Both the position numbers and the translations under genes were made by a program. 6,208 bases of DNA from an uncultured Oscillospiraceae bacterium (lineage in GTDB: Bacteria > Bacillota > Clostridia > Oscillospirales > Ruminococcaceae), in the NCBI GenBank assembly GCA_900556255.1, contig USNZ01000080.1:1-6208 (forward strand), given 5' to 3'. Below, one piece after another: positions 1-5,631 of the stretch; within the stretch, counting starts at the first letter, position 1; each line of letters begins with the position of its first letter. The notes under the pieces are model-generated. The model was not told the DNA's origin. It searched no databases and saw only the letters and a program-made list of their open reading frames with translations.

Positions 1-34
1 CAACGACCAGTAACTGTAAAAAGAGCAAAAGCAG

Positions 35-74
35 AAAAAGGTTTGGACAGGCTTTCGCCTGTCCAAACCTTTTT
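35..74. terminator. Bidirectional intrinsic terminator
   Basis: The arms 35-52 and 57-74 are perfect reverse complements (18 bp) around a 4-nt TTTC loop. The outer five pairs are A:T, so a GC-richer stem is flanked by an A-run on one side and a T-run on the other and can terminate transcription in both directions. On the minus strand it lies 37 bp beyond the stop codon of the GH13 gene and is its natural end. On the plus strand it would end a gene entering from the left of the window. One plus-strand frame has a TAA at 11-13, a plausible end for such a gene, but too little is visible to call it. Confidence 0.93.
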
Positions 75-111
75 GTTTAGCAGCAAACGCGGCGTGCGGT
101 GTTGCCCAAGG

Positions 112-1431
112 TCAATGTTCACACTTCCAGAAATGGCAGCTGTACGGTTCCAGCTTGCTGCCGCCGCCGAAGTCGTGGTCGGTGCCGTCGATCAAGTCCA
201 CCGCGCGCCCGCAGCCCGCGTCAAAGTGGGCGTCAAAGGGGTTCGCGTCGGCGTTGATGGCCACCAACACACGCTCGCCGTCGGCGCAGCGCTCAAAAAT
301 CAGCTGCTTGGGCTGCACCAGCACATTGCGGTAGCTGCCGTAGCACAGCGCCTTGCTGCCGGTTTTGGCCTTGGCGAGTGCGGCGATCCATGCGGTCAGC
401 TCGGTTTCCTGCGGGGTTTCCACGGCGGGGCGCAGGGTCGGGTCGCCGTTGCGCTTGTCCCCCTCCATGCCCCACTCGCTGCCGTAGTAGACGGCGGGTA
501 CACCGGGCATACCAAAGGTCAGACCATAGACGGGCTTTAGGTGGTTTTTGTCGGTCAAAATCGTGGCAATACGCGTTACATCGTGGTTATCCACAAAGCT
601 GAGCAGATGCTTGCCGGTGTACAGGCACCACGGCTCGGACCCGAACTGGCGATTCAGGCTGTAACTGATCTCGTGCATATTGCCGGTGTTAAAGCTGGAA
701 TACAGCCCTTTATAGCACTCGTAATTGGTCACGCTGTGGCAGGCGTGGTCGTTGACCCAGCGGTTGTAATCACCGTGCAGGGTTTCGCCCACCAGCACAA
801 AATCGGGCTTGATGTCGTTGGCAAGCCCGCGCAGCTCACCCAAAAAGCCGAGGTCAAGGCAGTAGGCCACGTCCAGGCGCAGACCGTCGATATCGTAATC
901 GCGCACCCAGCCGCGCACAGCGTCAAACAGGTGCTGCTTTACCTGCGGGTTTTGCAGGTTGAGCTTGACCAGCTCGTTGCAGCCCTCCCACGATTCGTAC
1001 CAGAAGCCGTCGTTATAGTTGGTGTTGCCGTCAAAGCTGATGTGGAACCAGTCCTTATAGGGGCTGTCCCAGCGGCGCTGCTGCACGTCCTTAAACGCCC
1101 AGAAACCGCGCCCCACATGGTTGAACACACCGTCAAACAGTACACGGATGCCCGCGGCATGCAGTGCGCTGCAGACCTGCTGCAGATCCTGCTTGCTGCC
1201 CAGGCGGCGATCCACTTGGTTATAGTCGCGGGTGTCGTAGCCGTGGGCGTCGCTTTCCATCAGGGGGTTGAACAAAACGCAGGTCGCGCCCAGCTTTTTG
1301 ATGTGCGCCACCCAATCCAGCAGACGCAGCAGACGGTGGTTGTCCGCGCCGTCCGGCTCCTCGTTTTGCAGCGGGGCACCGCACAGACCCAGCGGGTAAA
1401 TTTGATAGACAACGGCTTCATCGTACCACAT
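112..1431 (-). CDS. GH13 alpha-amylase-family glycosidase (cytoplasmic)
   Basis: A 439-residue glycoside hydrolase of family 13, expected to cleave alpha-1,4-glucosidic bonds in maltodextrins or related oligosaccharides by a retaining mechanism. All four classic GH13 regions are present: region I DGVFNH (residues 100-105), region II GLRLDVA with nucleophile D187, region III VGETL with acid/base E216, and region IV FVDNHD with the third acidic residue D284. A short C-terminal beta domain follows from about residue 360. There is no signal peptide and no N-terminal CBM34-like domain, so it is a minimal intracellular catalytic unit acting on imported sugars. The ATG at 1431 has a good AAGGAG 8 nt upstream. 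That site begins right after the TGA of the preceding membrane-protein gene (18 bp between the genes), so the two are co-transcribed. The exact substrate (maltodextrin, cyclodextrin, pullulan fragment, sucrose-like) cannot be read from sequence alone; the GH13 assignment is near certain. Confidence 0.95.
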   Translation of the reverse strand: MWYDEAVVYQIYPLGLCGAPLQNEEPDGADNHRLLRLLDWVAHIKKLGATCVLFNPLMESDAHGYDTRDYNQVDRRLGSKQDLQQVCSALHAAGIRVLFDGVFNHVGRGFWAFKDVQQRRWDSPYKDWFHISFDGNTNYNDGFWYESWEGCNELVKLNLQNPQVKQHLFDAVRGWVRDYDIDGLRLDVAYCLDLGFLGELRGLANDIKPDFVLVGETLHGDYNRWVNDHACHSVTNYECYKGLYSSFNTGNMHEISYSLNRQFGSEPWCLYTGKHLLSFVDNHDVTRIATILTDKNHLKPVYGLTFGMPGVPAVYYGSEWGMEGDKRNGDPTLRPAVETPQETELTAWIAALAKAKTGSKALCYGSYRNVLVQPKQLIFERCADGERVLVAINADANPFDAHFDAGCGRAVDLIDGTDHDFGGGSKLEPYSCHFWKCEH

Positions 1432-1449
1432 AGCTATAACTCCTTTTTT

Positions 1450-1992
1450 TCAAAAGAACTTCTTTTTCAGTTTGGGCTGCAGGGCAACATGGTAGTAGCG
1501 GGTCAGGTTAAACAGCGCACGGTCACACAGCCAAAAGGACAGGTTTCCCATGGCCAAAAACATGGCTGCCATACCGACGCCGTCCTCAAGCAGCTCGTTC
1601 AGAACAGCGGGCCCCAGCAGCGCAAACAGCACCAGATACAGCAGCGCCGTGCCCGCATTGAACACCGCGAACTTGGCGATCCAACGCAGCAGCGTGTTTT
1701 TCACGCGTTGCAGGGCTGTGCGCAGCACGGGGTAATACCCCATGACCAGCGCGTAAAACAGCGCCAGTTCGGTTTCGGGCACCAGCAGCACTGCCAGAAC
1801 AGATACCGTCAGGTACAAAAGCAGTGCATACTTGGGGCCGTATTCCTCCAGCACAGGGATCTGCAAAAACGCTGCCAGCATGGGCGCGGCGTAGGTGCCG
1901 ATCTGCAATGCGCTGCCCAACAGCAGCAGCACGACGGACAGCGCCCCCAGCACCCCGCACAGGGCGATTTTTTGACTTTCGGTTTTTCGCAT
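1450..1992 (-). CDS. Small multi-pass membrane protein, unknown function
   Basis: A 180-residue, strongly hydrophobic protein with about five or six predicted membrane segments (roughly residues 8-29, 32-48, 54-71, 75-90, 104-127 and 138-157). It has a short basic N-terminus and a very basic tail ending KLKKKFF, suggesting a cytoplasmic C-terminus by the positive-inside rule. A polar LEEYGPKYA motif (residues 48-56) and a GYYPVLR motif (85-91) are the most distinctive non-hydrophobic parts and look like functional sites. Size and topology resemble substrate-binding (S) components of ECF vitamin transporters, but I see no diagnostic signature, so this is only a possibility. The ATG at 1992 has GGGAGG 5 nt upstream. 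It is the first gene of an operon with the GH13 enzyme, behind a strong sigma-A-type promoter. A link to sugar uptake is guessed from context only. Confidence 0.85.
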   Translation of the reverse strand: MRKTESQKIALCGVLGALSVVLLLLGSALQIGTYAAPMLAAFLQIPVLEEYGPKYALLLYLTVSVLAVLLVPETELALFYALVMGYYPVLRTALQRVKNTLLRWIAKFAVFNAGTALLYLVLFALLGPAVLNELLEDGVGMAAMFLAMGNLSFWLCDRALFNLTRYYHVALQPKLKKKFF

Positions 1993-2015
1993 TTCTACCT
2001 CCCGGCACTTTGCAC

Positions 2016-2044
2016 ATTATACACTGTTTTGTTTTACTTTTCAA
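2016..2044 (-). promoter_or_regulatory. Sigma-A promoter of the membrane protein-GH13 operon
   Basis: Read on the minus strand, TTGAAA (2039-2044, 5 of 6 to consensus) is followed after exactly 17 bp by a perfect TATAAT (2016-2021). The start codon lies 23 bp beyond the -10 box. The promoter sits in the 77-bp gap after the pectinesterase gene. I see no terminator hairpin in that gap, so some read-through from upstream is possible. Confidence 0.85.
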
Positions 2045-2069
2045 GGATTTTCTGGTTATTTTGCGCAGT

Positions 2070-3041
2070 TTATACCTGAACATCAAACATTGTACGCAGC
2101 GCAGTCAGATTTTCCAGCTGCTTTTGCAGGGTTTCGGCATCGTTCACAGTGCCGAAAGCCCGCACGGCGGCAGCGCCCCTGCCGCTGTTTTCGTACTCGG
2201 CAAAGCGGGCGGTAGTTTCATTTTCGGGATTATTCCAGTTGTCCCAGCCGTCGGGGCGGATCTCCTCACTCAACCGGCAGTGCAGCCAGCAGCAGGCGGC
2301 ATCCTTACGCCAGGGGCGGCCCAGATACACGCTGCCCGCGGGGCAGTTGCCCTGCACGGTGCAGTCCACAAACAGGTAGCCGGGCTGCCCGGCGGGGGTG
2401 CTGGGCGCGGTGATGTAGCTGATGGGTTTGGCGTGGTTCCACGGCTCGATGCGGCAGCGGTCAAACACGGCGTTGGCACCGCCGAAGATAAAATCGATGT
2501 TGCCGCGAATCGTGCAGTTTCGGTAATACTGCACGGTGTCAAGGCGCGGGGTGTCCTGGCGCGGGCCGCGAAAGCCGTTTTTCTCGCGCTCCTGTTCGGG
2601 CAGCGGTGCCGTGAACAGCGTGTCCTGGTTGCCCAGCAGGGTCACGTTTTCCATATAGACACGCGCGGCATCGGCGTAAACTGCCAGCGCCTGCCCCGCC
2701 TTGACACCATCCCCTGCGGTGTTTTCTACCGTGAGGTCGCGCACCTCGGCGCGGCGGCCGCCCAAAAACAGCGTGTAGCTGCGGAAGGTGCCTGTCTTTT
2801 CCTCGCCCGGCCAGGGGTCGCGACCGCCCACACCCGCCGTGAATACGGTTTCGGTGCGGCTTTCGCCCTGCAGGCAGTAGTCTGCCAGCTCGATAAACGG
2901 GCGCTCGCGGTAGATGCCCTTTTTGATGTAAAACCGCACGGGCTGCTGCGCGTCGGCTTGCTGCGCCTGCACGGCGGCGGTCAGGGTGGCAAAGTCGCCG
3001 CTGCCGTCGGCGGCGATGACAATGGTTTTGCGTTCCTGCAT
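2070..3041 (-). CDS. Pectinesterase (carbohydrate esterase family 8), no signal peptide
   Basis: A 323-residue pectin methylesterase, expected to hydrolyse methyl esters of polygalacturonate to give free carboxylates and methanol. The right-handed beta-helix family signatures are complete: GQALAVY with Q117, GNQDTLF with Q139 and the catalytic acid D140, DFIFGG with the nucleophile D183, and YLGRPWR with R242 and W244, which position the substrate carboxylate. The N-terminal VIAADGSGDFATL (residues 8-20) is the usual family start. There is no signal peptide or membrane segment, so the enzyme should be cytoplasmic and act on imported oligogalacturonides rather than on intact pectin. Length is normal for a single-domain bacterial enzyme. 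The ATG at 3041 has GAGGG 8 nt upstream. No pectate lyase or galacturonate gene is visible next to it, so its pathway partners must lie elsewhere. Confidence 0.95.
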   Translation of the reverse strand: MQERKTIVIAADGSGDFATLTAAVQAQQADAQQPVRFYIKKGIYRERPFIELADYCLQGESRTETVFTAGVGGRDPWPGEEKTGTFRSYTLFLGGRRAEVRDLTVENTAGDGVKAGQALAVYADAARVYMENVTLLGNQDTLFTAPLPEQEREKNGFRGPRQDTPRLDTVQYYRNCTIRGNIDFIFGGANAVFDRCRIEPWNHAKPISYITAPSTPAGQPGYLFVDCTVQGNCPAGSVYLGRPWRKDAACCWLHCRLSEEIRPDGWDNWNNPENETTARFAEYENSGRGAAAVRAFGTVNDAETLQKQLENLTALRTMFDVQV

Positions 3042-3073
3042 ACGTTATACCCTCTTTACTCTGTATTGCCTTT

Positions 3074-3102
3074 AGTATACCGCAAAATCCGTTTCATTTC
3101 CA
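3074..3102 (-). promoter_or_regulatory. Probable promoter of the pectinesterase gene
   Basis: On the minus strand TGGAAA (3097-3102, 4 of 6) and TATACT (3074-3079, 5 of 6) are separated by 17 bp, ending 32 bp before the pectinesterase ATG. The -35 box abuts the stop codon of the deacetylase gene. The weak -35 suggests either modest expression or activator help. No hairpin separates the two genes. Confidence 0.6.
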
Positions 3103-3104
3103 GA

Positions 3105-3920
3105 CTATTCCGCTTTATTTTTGGCAGCGTCCATCTGCGCCACCGTGCAAAAGGCGTATCCCTGCTCCTTAAAATACTGCACGATATCCGGCAGTGCCTG
3201 CACGGTCTGCCCCGTGGCCTTGGTGTCGTGCATCAGCACCACGCAGATGTCCCGCCCCTCGGCCTCGCGCTTTATGTTGCGCAAAATCTGCGCGGCGTTG
3301 GGGTGGGCGGCAGTGGCATCCTCGGCGCAGACGTTCCAGTCTATCCAGTGCAGACCGCGTTCCTCGGTCTGGGCTTTCAGGCGTTTCATGATGTCGCTGC
3401 CGCCGTATCGGTGGCTGACCGTGTTGGTGCTGCCGCCCGGAAAGCGCAGCCATTCCAGCGCATCGGGGTCAAGGTAGGGGCGCAGGGCGTCCTTCAATTC
3501 ATCGATATCACGCCAAAACGCATCGGTGCTGCGGTAGATTTTTGCATATTCGTGGGTGGCGCTGTGCAAAGCGATCTGATGCCCCGCCGCCAGGATATCC
3601 GCAATTTTGGGCAGGTACGCCTCGTTTGCGTCCTGTGCGCAGACAAACCAGGTGGCGGGGATCTTGTTTTCGTCCAGAATTTGCAGGATGGCATCGGTGT
3701 TCTTGCTGGGGCCGTCATCAAAGGTCAGGCAGACCATCTTGGGCAGCGCCGGATTTTGCGCGGCGGCTGCGGCAAAGCAGTCGTTGGGGGTGGCGGTTTC
3801 GGCATTTTCGGCATGGTACAGGTGATGCGCCGTCAGCGCCACGCCCGCCAACAGCATCGCCGCCGCTGCACAAACGAACATTTTTTGCAGAGTCTCGGAA
3901 TGTGTATTTTTTCGCCGCAC
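3105..3920 (-). CDS. Polysaccharide deacetylase (NodB domain, CE4), membrane-anchored
   Basis: A 271-residue protein with an N-terminal basic stretch and a hydrophobic segment (about residues 13-32), a signal anchor or signal peptide that would place the enzyme outside the membrane. The CE4 domain starts near residue 60 and shows all expected motifs: TFDDG (66-70, catalytic base D68 and metal ligand D69), HSATH (119-123, metal-binding H119 and H123), RFPGG (159-163), a DWN-type motif at 194-196, and LMHD (229-232, catalytic H231). The metal-dependent reaction removes N- or O-acetyl groups. In Gram-positives of this architecture the usual target is peptidoglycan GlcNAc or MurNAc, giving lysozyme resistance or sporulation-related changes; a chitin- or xylan-type substrate cannot be excluded. 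The GTG start at 3920 is chosen because GGAGGG lies 7 nt upstream and the hydrophobic anchor follows directly. Confidence 0.93.
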   Translation of the reverse strand: MRRKNTHSETLQKMFVCAAAAMLLAGVALTAHHLYHAENAETATPNDCFAAAAAQNPALPKMVCLTFDDGPSKNTDAILQILDENKIPATWFVCAQDANEAYLPKIADILAAGHQIALHSATHEYAKIYRSTDAFWRDIDELKDALRPYLDPDALEWLRFPGGSTNTVSHRYGGSDIMKRLKAQTEERGLHWIDWNVCAEDATAAHPNAAQILRNIKREAEGRDICVVLMHDTKATGQTVQALPDIVQYFKEQGYAFCTVAQMDAAKNKAE

Positions 3921-3948
3921 GGCACAGCCCTCCCCGATTCAAGCGTGT

Positions 3949-3976
3949 TTTGTACAGCGTATGCGGCGGCGGGCAA
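3949..3976 (-). promoter_or_regulatory. Possible weak promoter of the deacetylase gene
   Basis: Minus-strand TTGCCC (3971-3976, 4 of 6) and TACAAA (3949-3954, 4 of 6) are 16 bp apart, just downstream of the UUCG terminator. The deacetylase needs a promoter here if that terminator is efficient, and this is the best match I see. It is weak, and the -35 overlaps the terminator T-tract by two bases. Confidence 0.3.
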
Positions 3977-4001
3977 AAATAAAACCCCGCCGAAGCGGGG
4001 T
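3975..4001 (-). terminator. Intrinsic terminator with UUCG loop
   Basis: Minus-strand reading gives a perfect 7-bp stem ACCCCGC/GCGGGGT (arms 3995-4001 and 3984-3990) closed by a TTCG tetraloop. It is followed by a T-rich tail (TTTATTTTT, 3983-3975, adjacent to the stem's last T). This is a textbook Rho-independent terminator for transcripts coming from the PTS IIA gene. It lies about 206 bp past that gene's stop codon, so the intervening inverted-repeat block would be part of the IIA 3' untranslated RNA. Confidence 0.92.
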
Positions 4002-4019
4002 GCAGACTGTTGAAAAGGC

Positions 4020-4200
4020 AAATTTGTATCCATTTTCATCGGCGGACATGTGCCGACGATGAAAATACCGCTAGAGTCAAAAATCGCGTTCGAGTCGCCT
4101 TTAGGCATGAGAACGTGATTTTTGGCGATAGGGTGAATCCAAAGGAGGGGTGCAGGAGCGTGGCGCAGCCACACCGCGACGAACCCCTTCTTTGAGCGTG
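4020..4200. repeat. Block of three imperfect inverted repeats, possible MITE-like element or structured RNA
   Basis: Three long hairpins lie in tandem in the gene gap. Hairpin A pairs 4032-4045 with 4053-4066 (14 bp, one mismatch, 7-nt loop). Hairpin B pairs 4078-4091 with 4111-4124 (14 bp, one G-T position; a further T-G position sits at the base, 4077/4125). Hairpin C pairs 4140-4151 with 4183-4194 (12 bp, one G-T position) and encloses a perfect GTGGC/GCCAC mini-hairpin (4160-4164/4168-4172). The non-Watson-Crick positions in B and C are G-U wobbles in plus-strand RNA but A-C mismatches in minus-strand RNA. The block lacks a Shine-Dalgarno-led gene, has no obvious terminal inverted repeats and no T-tract of its own. 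A minus-strand reading frame (start 4174) crosses it but looks spurious. The structure is seen directly; its identity as a dispersed repeat or RNA is inference. Confidence 0.65.
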
Positions 4201-4207
4201 TCGGTGT

Positions 4208-4708
4208 TTACTTGCTCAGCTTGAACAGCTCGTCGCCGGGCTGTACGGTGCCGGCGGCAGCCAGCTCAACGGCCTTGAAGTCATCGGTGTTGGTGACAAC
4301 GGTGATGACTACGGCGGGGTGGTTGGCAGCGGCGATCTTTTCCAGATCCATCTCCAGCAGCAGGTCGCCCTTCTTGACCTTGTCGCCGACCTTGACCTTG
4401 GGGCTGAAACCGTCACCCTTCATCTCAACGGTGTCCACGCCCACGTGGATCAGCACCTCGGCGCCGTTATCGGCCATGATGCCCAGGGCGTGGCCGCTGT
4501 CGGGGGCCTGGGTGATCTCGCCGCCGGCGGGGGCAAAGACCTTGCCTTCGGCGGGGTCAATGCCGCAGCACTGGCCCAGGATGCCCTGTGCAAACACCTC
4601 GTCGGGGATCTGCTCCATGGGCACGATGGTACCCTTGGCATCGGCGTACAGCACCATGGCAGGGGTCTCCGGCTCGGGTTTCTTCTTCAGAAAATCAAAA
4701 AATCCCAT
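4208..4708 (-). CDS. PTS glucose-type IIA protein (EIIA-Glc / Crr-like)
   Basis: A 166-residue single-domain phosphocarrier of the glucose/sucrose PTS family, close in length to the E. coli EIIA-Glc protein (169 residues). It accepts phosphate from HPr on the active histidine H88, in LIHVGVDTV (residues 86-94), and passes it to a membrane IIB/IIC sugar permease; H73 in DSGHALGI (70-77) is the second active-site histidine. The GEITQ segment (63-67) and VKVGDKVKKGD (105-115) fit the family beta-sandwich. The N-terminus MGFFDFLKKK resembles the amphipathic membrane-touching start of Crr. No IIB, IIC, HPr or enzyme I gene adjoins it, so it must serve a permease encoded elsewhere. The ATG at 4708 has AAGGAG 8 nt upstream. 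It is a single-gene unit with its own promoter and a distal terminator. Confidence 0.95.
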   Translation of the reverse strand: MGFFDFLKKKPEPETPAMVLYADAKGTIVPMEQIPDEVFAQGILGQCCGIDPAEGKVFAPAGGEITQAPDSGHALGIMADNGAEVLIHVGVDTVEMKGDGFSPKVKVGDKVKKGDLLLEMDLEKIAAANHPAVVITVVTNTDDFKAVELAAAGTVQPGDELFKLSK

Positions 4709-4727
4709 TGTAAACTCTCCTTCTTTT

Positions 4728-4741
4728 GGACAAAAGTGTCC
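4728..4741 (-). promoter_or_regulatory. Small hairpin in the 5' leader of the PTS IIA gene
   Basis: GGACA (4728-4732) and TGTCC (4737-4741) form a perfect 5-bp inverted repeat with a 4-nt loop, between the predicted transcription start (about 4750) and the Shine-Dalgarno sequence (4717-4722). It could be a leader hairpin or a short operator. There is no direct evidence of function. Confidence 0.4.
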
Positions 4742-4756
4742 TTACAATATAGATGT

Positions 4757-4785
4757 ATTATACCCTGCCGCGGGGCAAATTGCAA
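4757..4785 (-). promoter_or_regulatory. Sigma-A promoter of the PTS IIA gene
   Basis: Minus-strand TTGCAA (4780-4785, 4 of 6) is followed after 17 bp by a perfect TATAAT (4757-4762), giving a short leader of about 40 nt. The boxes lie in the 91-bp gap after the TetR gene. A 6-bp inverted repeat (CTGCCG 4765-4770 / CGGCAG 4788-4793) brackets the -35 box and spacer. It may be an operator or a weak stem ending the TetR transcript, but it has no T-tract. Confidence 0.8.
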
Positions 4786-4799
4786 TACGGCAGCGGGTC

Positions 4800-5363
4800 T
4801 TACAGCAGCCGTTTTACGGCGCGGATCGCCTGCCACGCGGTCGCGGCCATCTCGGACGCGGGGGGCGTATAGCCTGCCTGCTGCCACTGCTGAATGGTGC
4901 CGAAACAGCCGTCCACAATAAAGGACAAAAGATAGCGGTCACGTTCGCTGGTGCCGTGGGGGAACTCGCCCATGCAGCGGCGCAGCACGACCTCCTTGGC
5001 ATTGTGCAAAAACGGGGATTCCCAGCTTTTGCCGTACAGCGCGCGGCAAACCTCGGCGTTTTCCTCCATATAATGGAACAGCGCTACCAGCGCGTAGGGC
5101 ACATCTTCCTGCGAGGCATTGGGCACAATGGCGTCCAGCAGGTTGCACAGCCCTTCCAGCTGGCTGGCCTCCATCTGCTCCATCAGGGCATAGATATCCG
5201 CATAGTGGAAGTAAAACGTGCCGCGGCTGATGCCCGCCAGCTCGGTCAGCTCGCGCACGGTGATTTCCCGCAGGTCTTTTTCCTGCAGCAGTTGAATCAG
5301 GGCATTATACAGCTTTTTCTTGGTAGAGCGAACGCTGCGGTTCGCATCCCCTTTGGCATTCAT
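4800..5363 (-). CDS. TetR/AcrR-family transcriptional regulator
   Basis: A 187-residue regulator with an N-terminal TetR DNA-binding domain. The helix-turn-helix spans about residues 34-54, with ITVRELTELAGISRGTF leading into the family-typical YFHYADIYAL (51-60), preceded by a basic helix (TKKKLYNALIQLL, 14-26). The C-terminal part (about 60-187) is all-helical and would bind an unknown ligand and dimerise; its style resembles the clostridial TetR group related to DhaS-type regulators, but the ligand cannot be read. The ATG at 5363 is preferred because an AGGCGG-like site lies 8 nt upstream. A GTG at 5372 in the same frame would add three residues but leaves no spacing to that site. It is divergent from the phosphofructokinase gene and upstream of PTS IIA. 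TetR proteins often control divergent neighbours or themselves, but no clear palindromic operator stands out in the shared gap. Confidence 0.92.
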   Translation of the reverse strand: MNAKGDANRSVRSTKKKLYNALIQLLQEKDLREITVRELTELAGISRGTFYFHYADIYALMEQMEASQLEGLCNLLDAIVPNASQEDVPYALVALFHYMEENAEVCRALYGKSWESPFLHNAKEVVLRRCMGEFPHGTSERDRYLLSFIVDGCFGTIQQWQQAGYTPPASEMAATAWQAIRAVKRLL

Positions 5364-5396
5364 ACACAGCACCGCCTTTTGCCGTTCTTTACTACA

Positions 5397-5425
5397 AGCA
5401 TACCGTTTCGAGGGCGCAATGTCAA
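5397..5425 (-). promoter_or_regulatory. Sigma-A promoter of the TetR gene
   Basis: Minus-strand TTGACA (5420-5425, perfect) is followed after 17 bp by TATGCT (5397-5402, 4 of 6), which lies 33 bp before the ATG at 5363. The perfect -35 and ideal spacing make this the likely promoter. Confidence 0.75.
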
Positions 5426-5489
5426 GGATTTTTTAACTATTTGTATGAAAATGTTCGCCGTGTTTTGAGAAATTTTATAATGATTGCTG

Positions 5490-5518
5490 TTTTCAGCGTG
5501 TCTCGTCTGTGCTATAAT
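5490..5518 (+). promoter_or_regulatory. Extended -10 promoter of the phosphofructokinase gene (distal)
   Basis: TTTTCA (5490-5495, 4 of 6) lies 17 bp before a perfect TATAAT (5513-5518), which carries a TGn extension (TG at 5510-5511). Transcription would start near 5525 and give a leader of about 105 nt before the ATG. Confidence 0.75.
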
Positions 5519-5556
5519 ACAAGCGGGGACGCAGCCGTGCGGGCCGTATTTTTTTC

Positions 5557-5585
5557 TTGACAACAGTCCTTGACGGCGGTATTTT
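5557..5585 (+). promoter_or_regulatory. Possible second promoter of the phosphofructokinase gene (proximal)
   Basis: A perfect TTGACA (5557-5562) is followed after 17 bp by TATTTT (5580-5585, 4 of 6), which would start RNA near 5592 with a leader of about 40 nt. A second TTGAC (5570-5574) repeats the first 13 bp downstream and may be chance or part of a protein-binding site. Confidence 0.45.
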
Positions 5586-5631
5586 ATAGGTAGAAAAATC
5601 AAATCTTGATACATCAGGGAGGCAAGCAAAA

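Noticed and set aside
1..13. Possible C-terminal end of a plus-strand gene (frame ending N-D-Q-stop at 11-13)
   Set aside because: The bidirectional terminator just downstream fits such a gene, but three visible codons are too few to call a coding region.
541..2079. Plus-strand open frame of 512 codons opposite the GH13 and membrane-protein genes
   Set aside because: It has the same codon-aligned antisense relationship to both genes and is broken at 538-540 exactly where the GH13 gene uses a CTA leucine codon. No ribosome binding site or domain supports it.
1824..4013. Plus-strand open frame of 729 codons opposite the pectinesterase and deacetylase genes
   Set aside because: Its codons are exact antisense to the sense codons of both genes, so stops appear only where the genes use TTA, CTA or TCA, which are avoided in this GC-rich genome. 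The long frame is a by-product of codon bias. Its translation shows no domain, and the sense proteins have full catalytic motifs.
4084..4104. TTCGAGTC motif resembling a tRNA T-loop
   Set aside because: The flanking bases do not form a 5-bp T-stem, no acceptor, D or anticodon arms can be drawn, and the motif lies in the loop of hairpin B.
3833..4174. Minus-strand open frame of 113 codons across the hairpin block and into the deacetylase start
   Set aside because: It runs through three inverted repeats and a terminator, overlaps the start of the deacetylase gene out of frame, has no good ribosome binding site and no recognisable domain. Open frames over repeats like this are usually spurious.
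4765..4793. CTGCCG/CGGCAG inverted repeat as a terminator for the TetR gene
   Set aside because: The arms are only 6 bp, the loop is 17 nt and no T-run follows; it overlaps the PTS IIA promoter, so it is mentioned there only as a possible operator.
5397..5415. Possible catabolite-responsive (CcpA cre) site near the TetR promoter
   Set aside because: The sequence around the central CG matches too few of the fixed cre positions to be supported. I found no better cre match elsewhere in the window.
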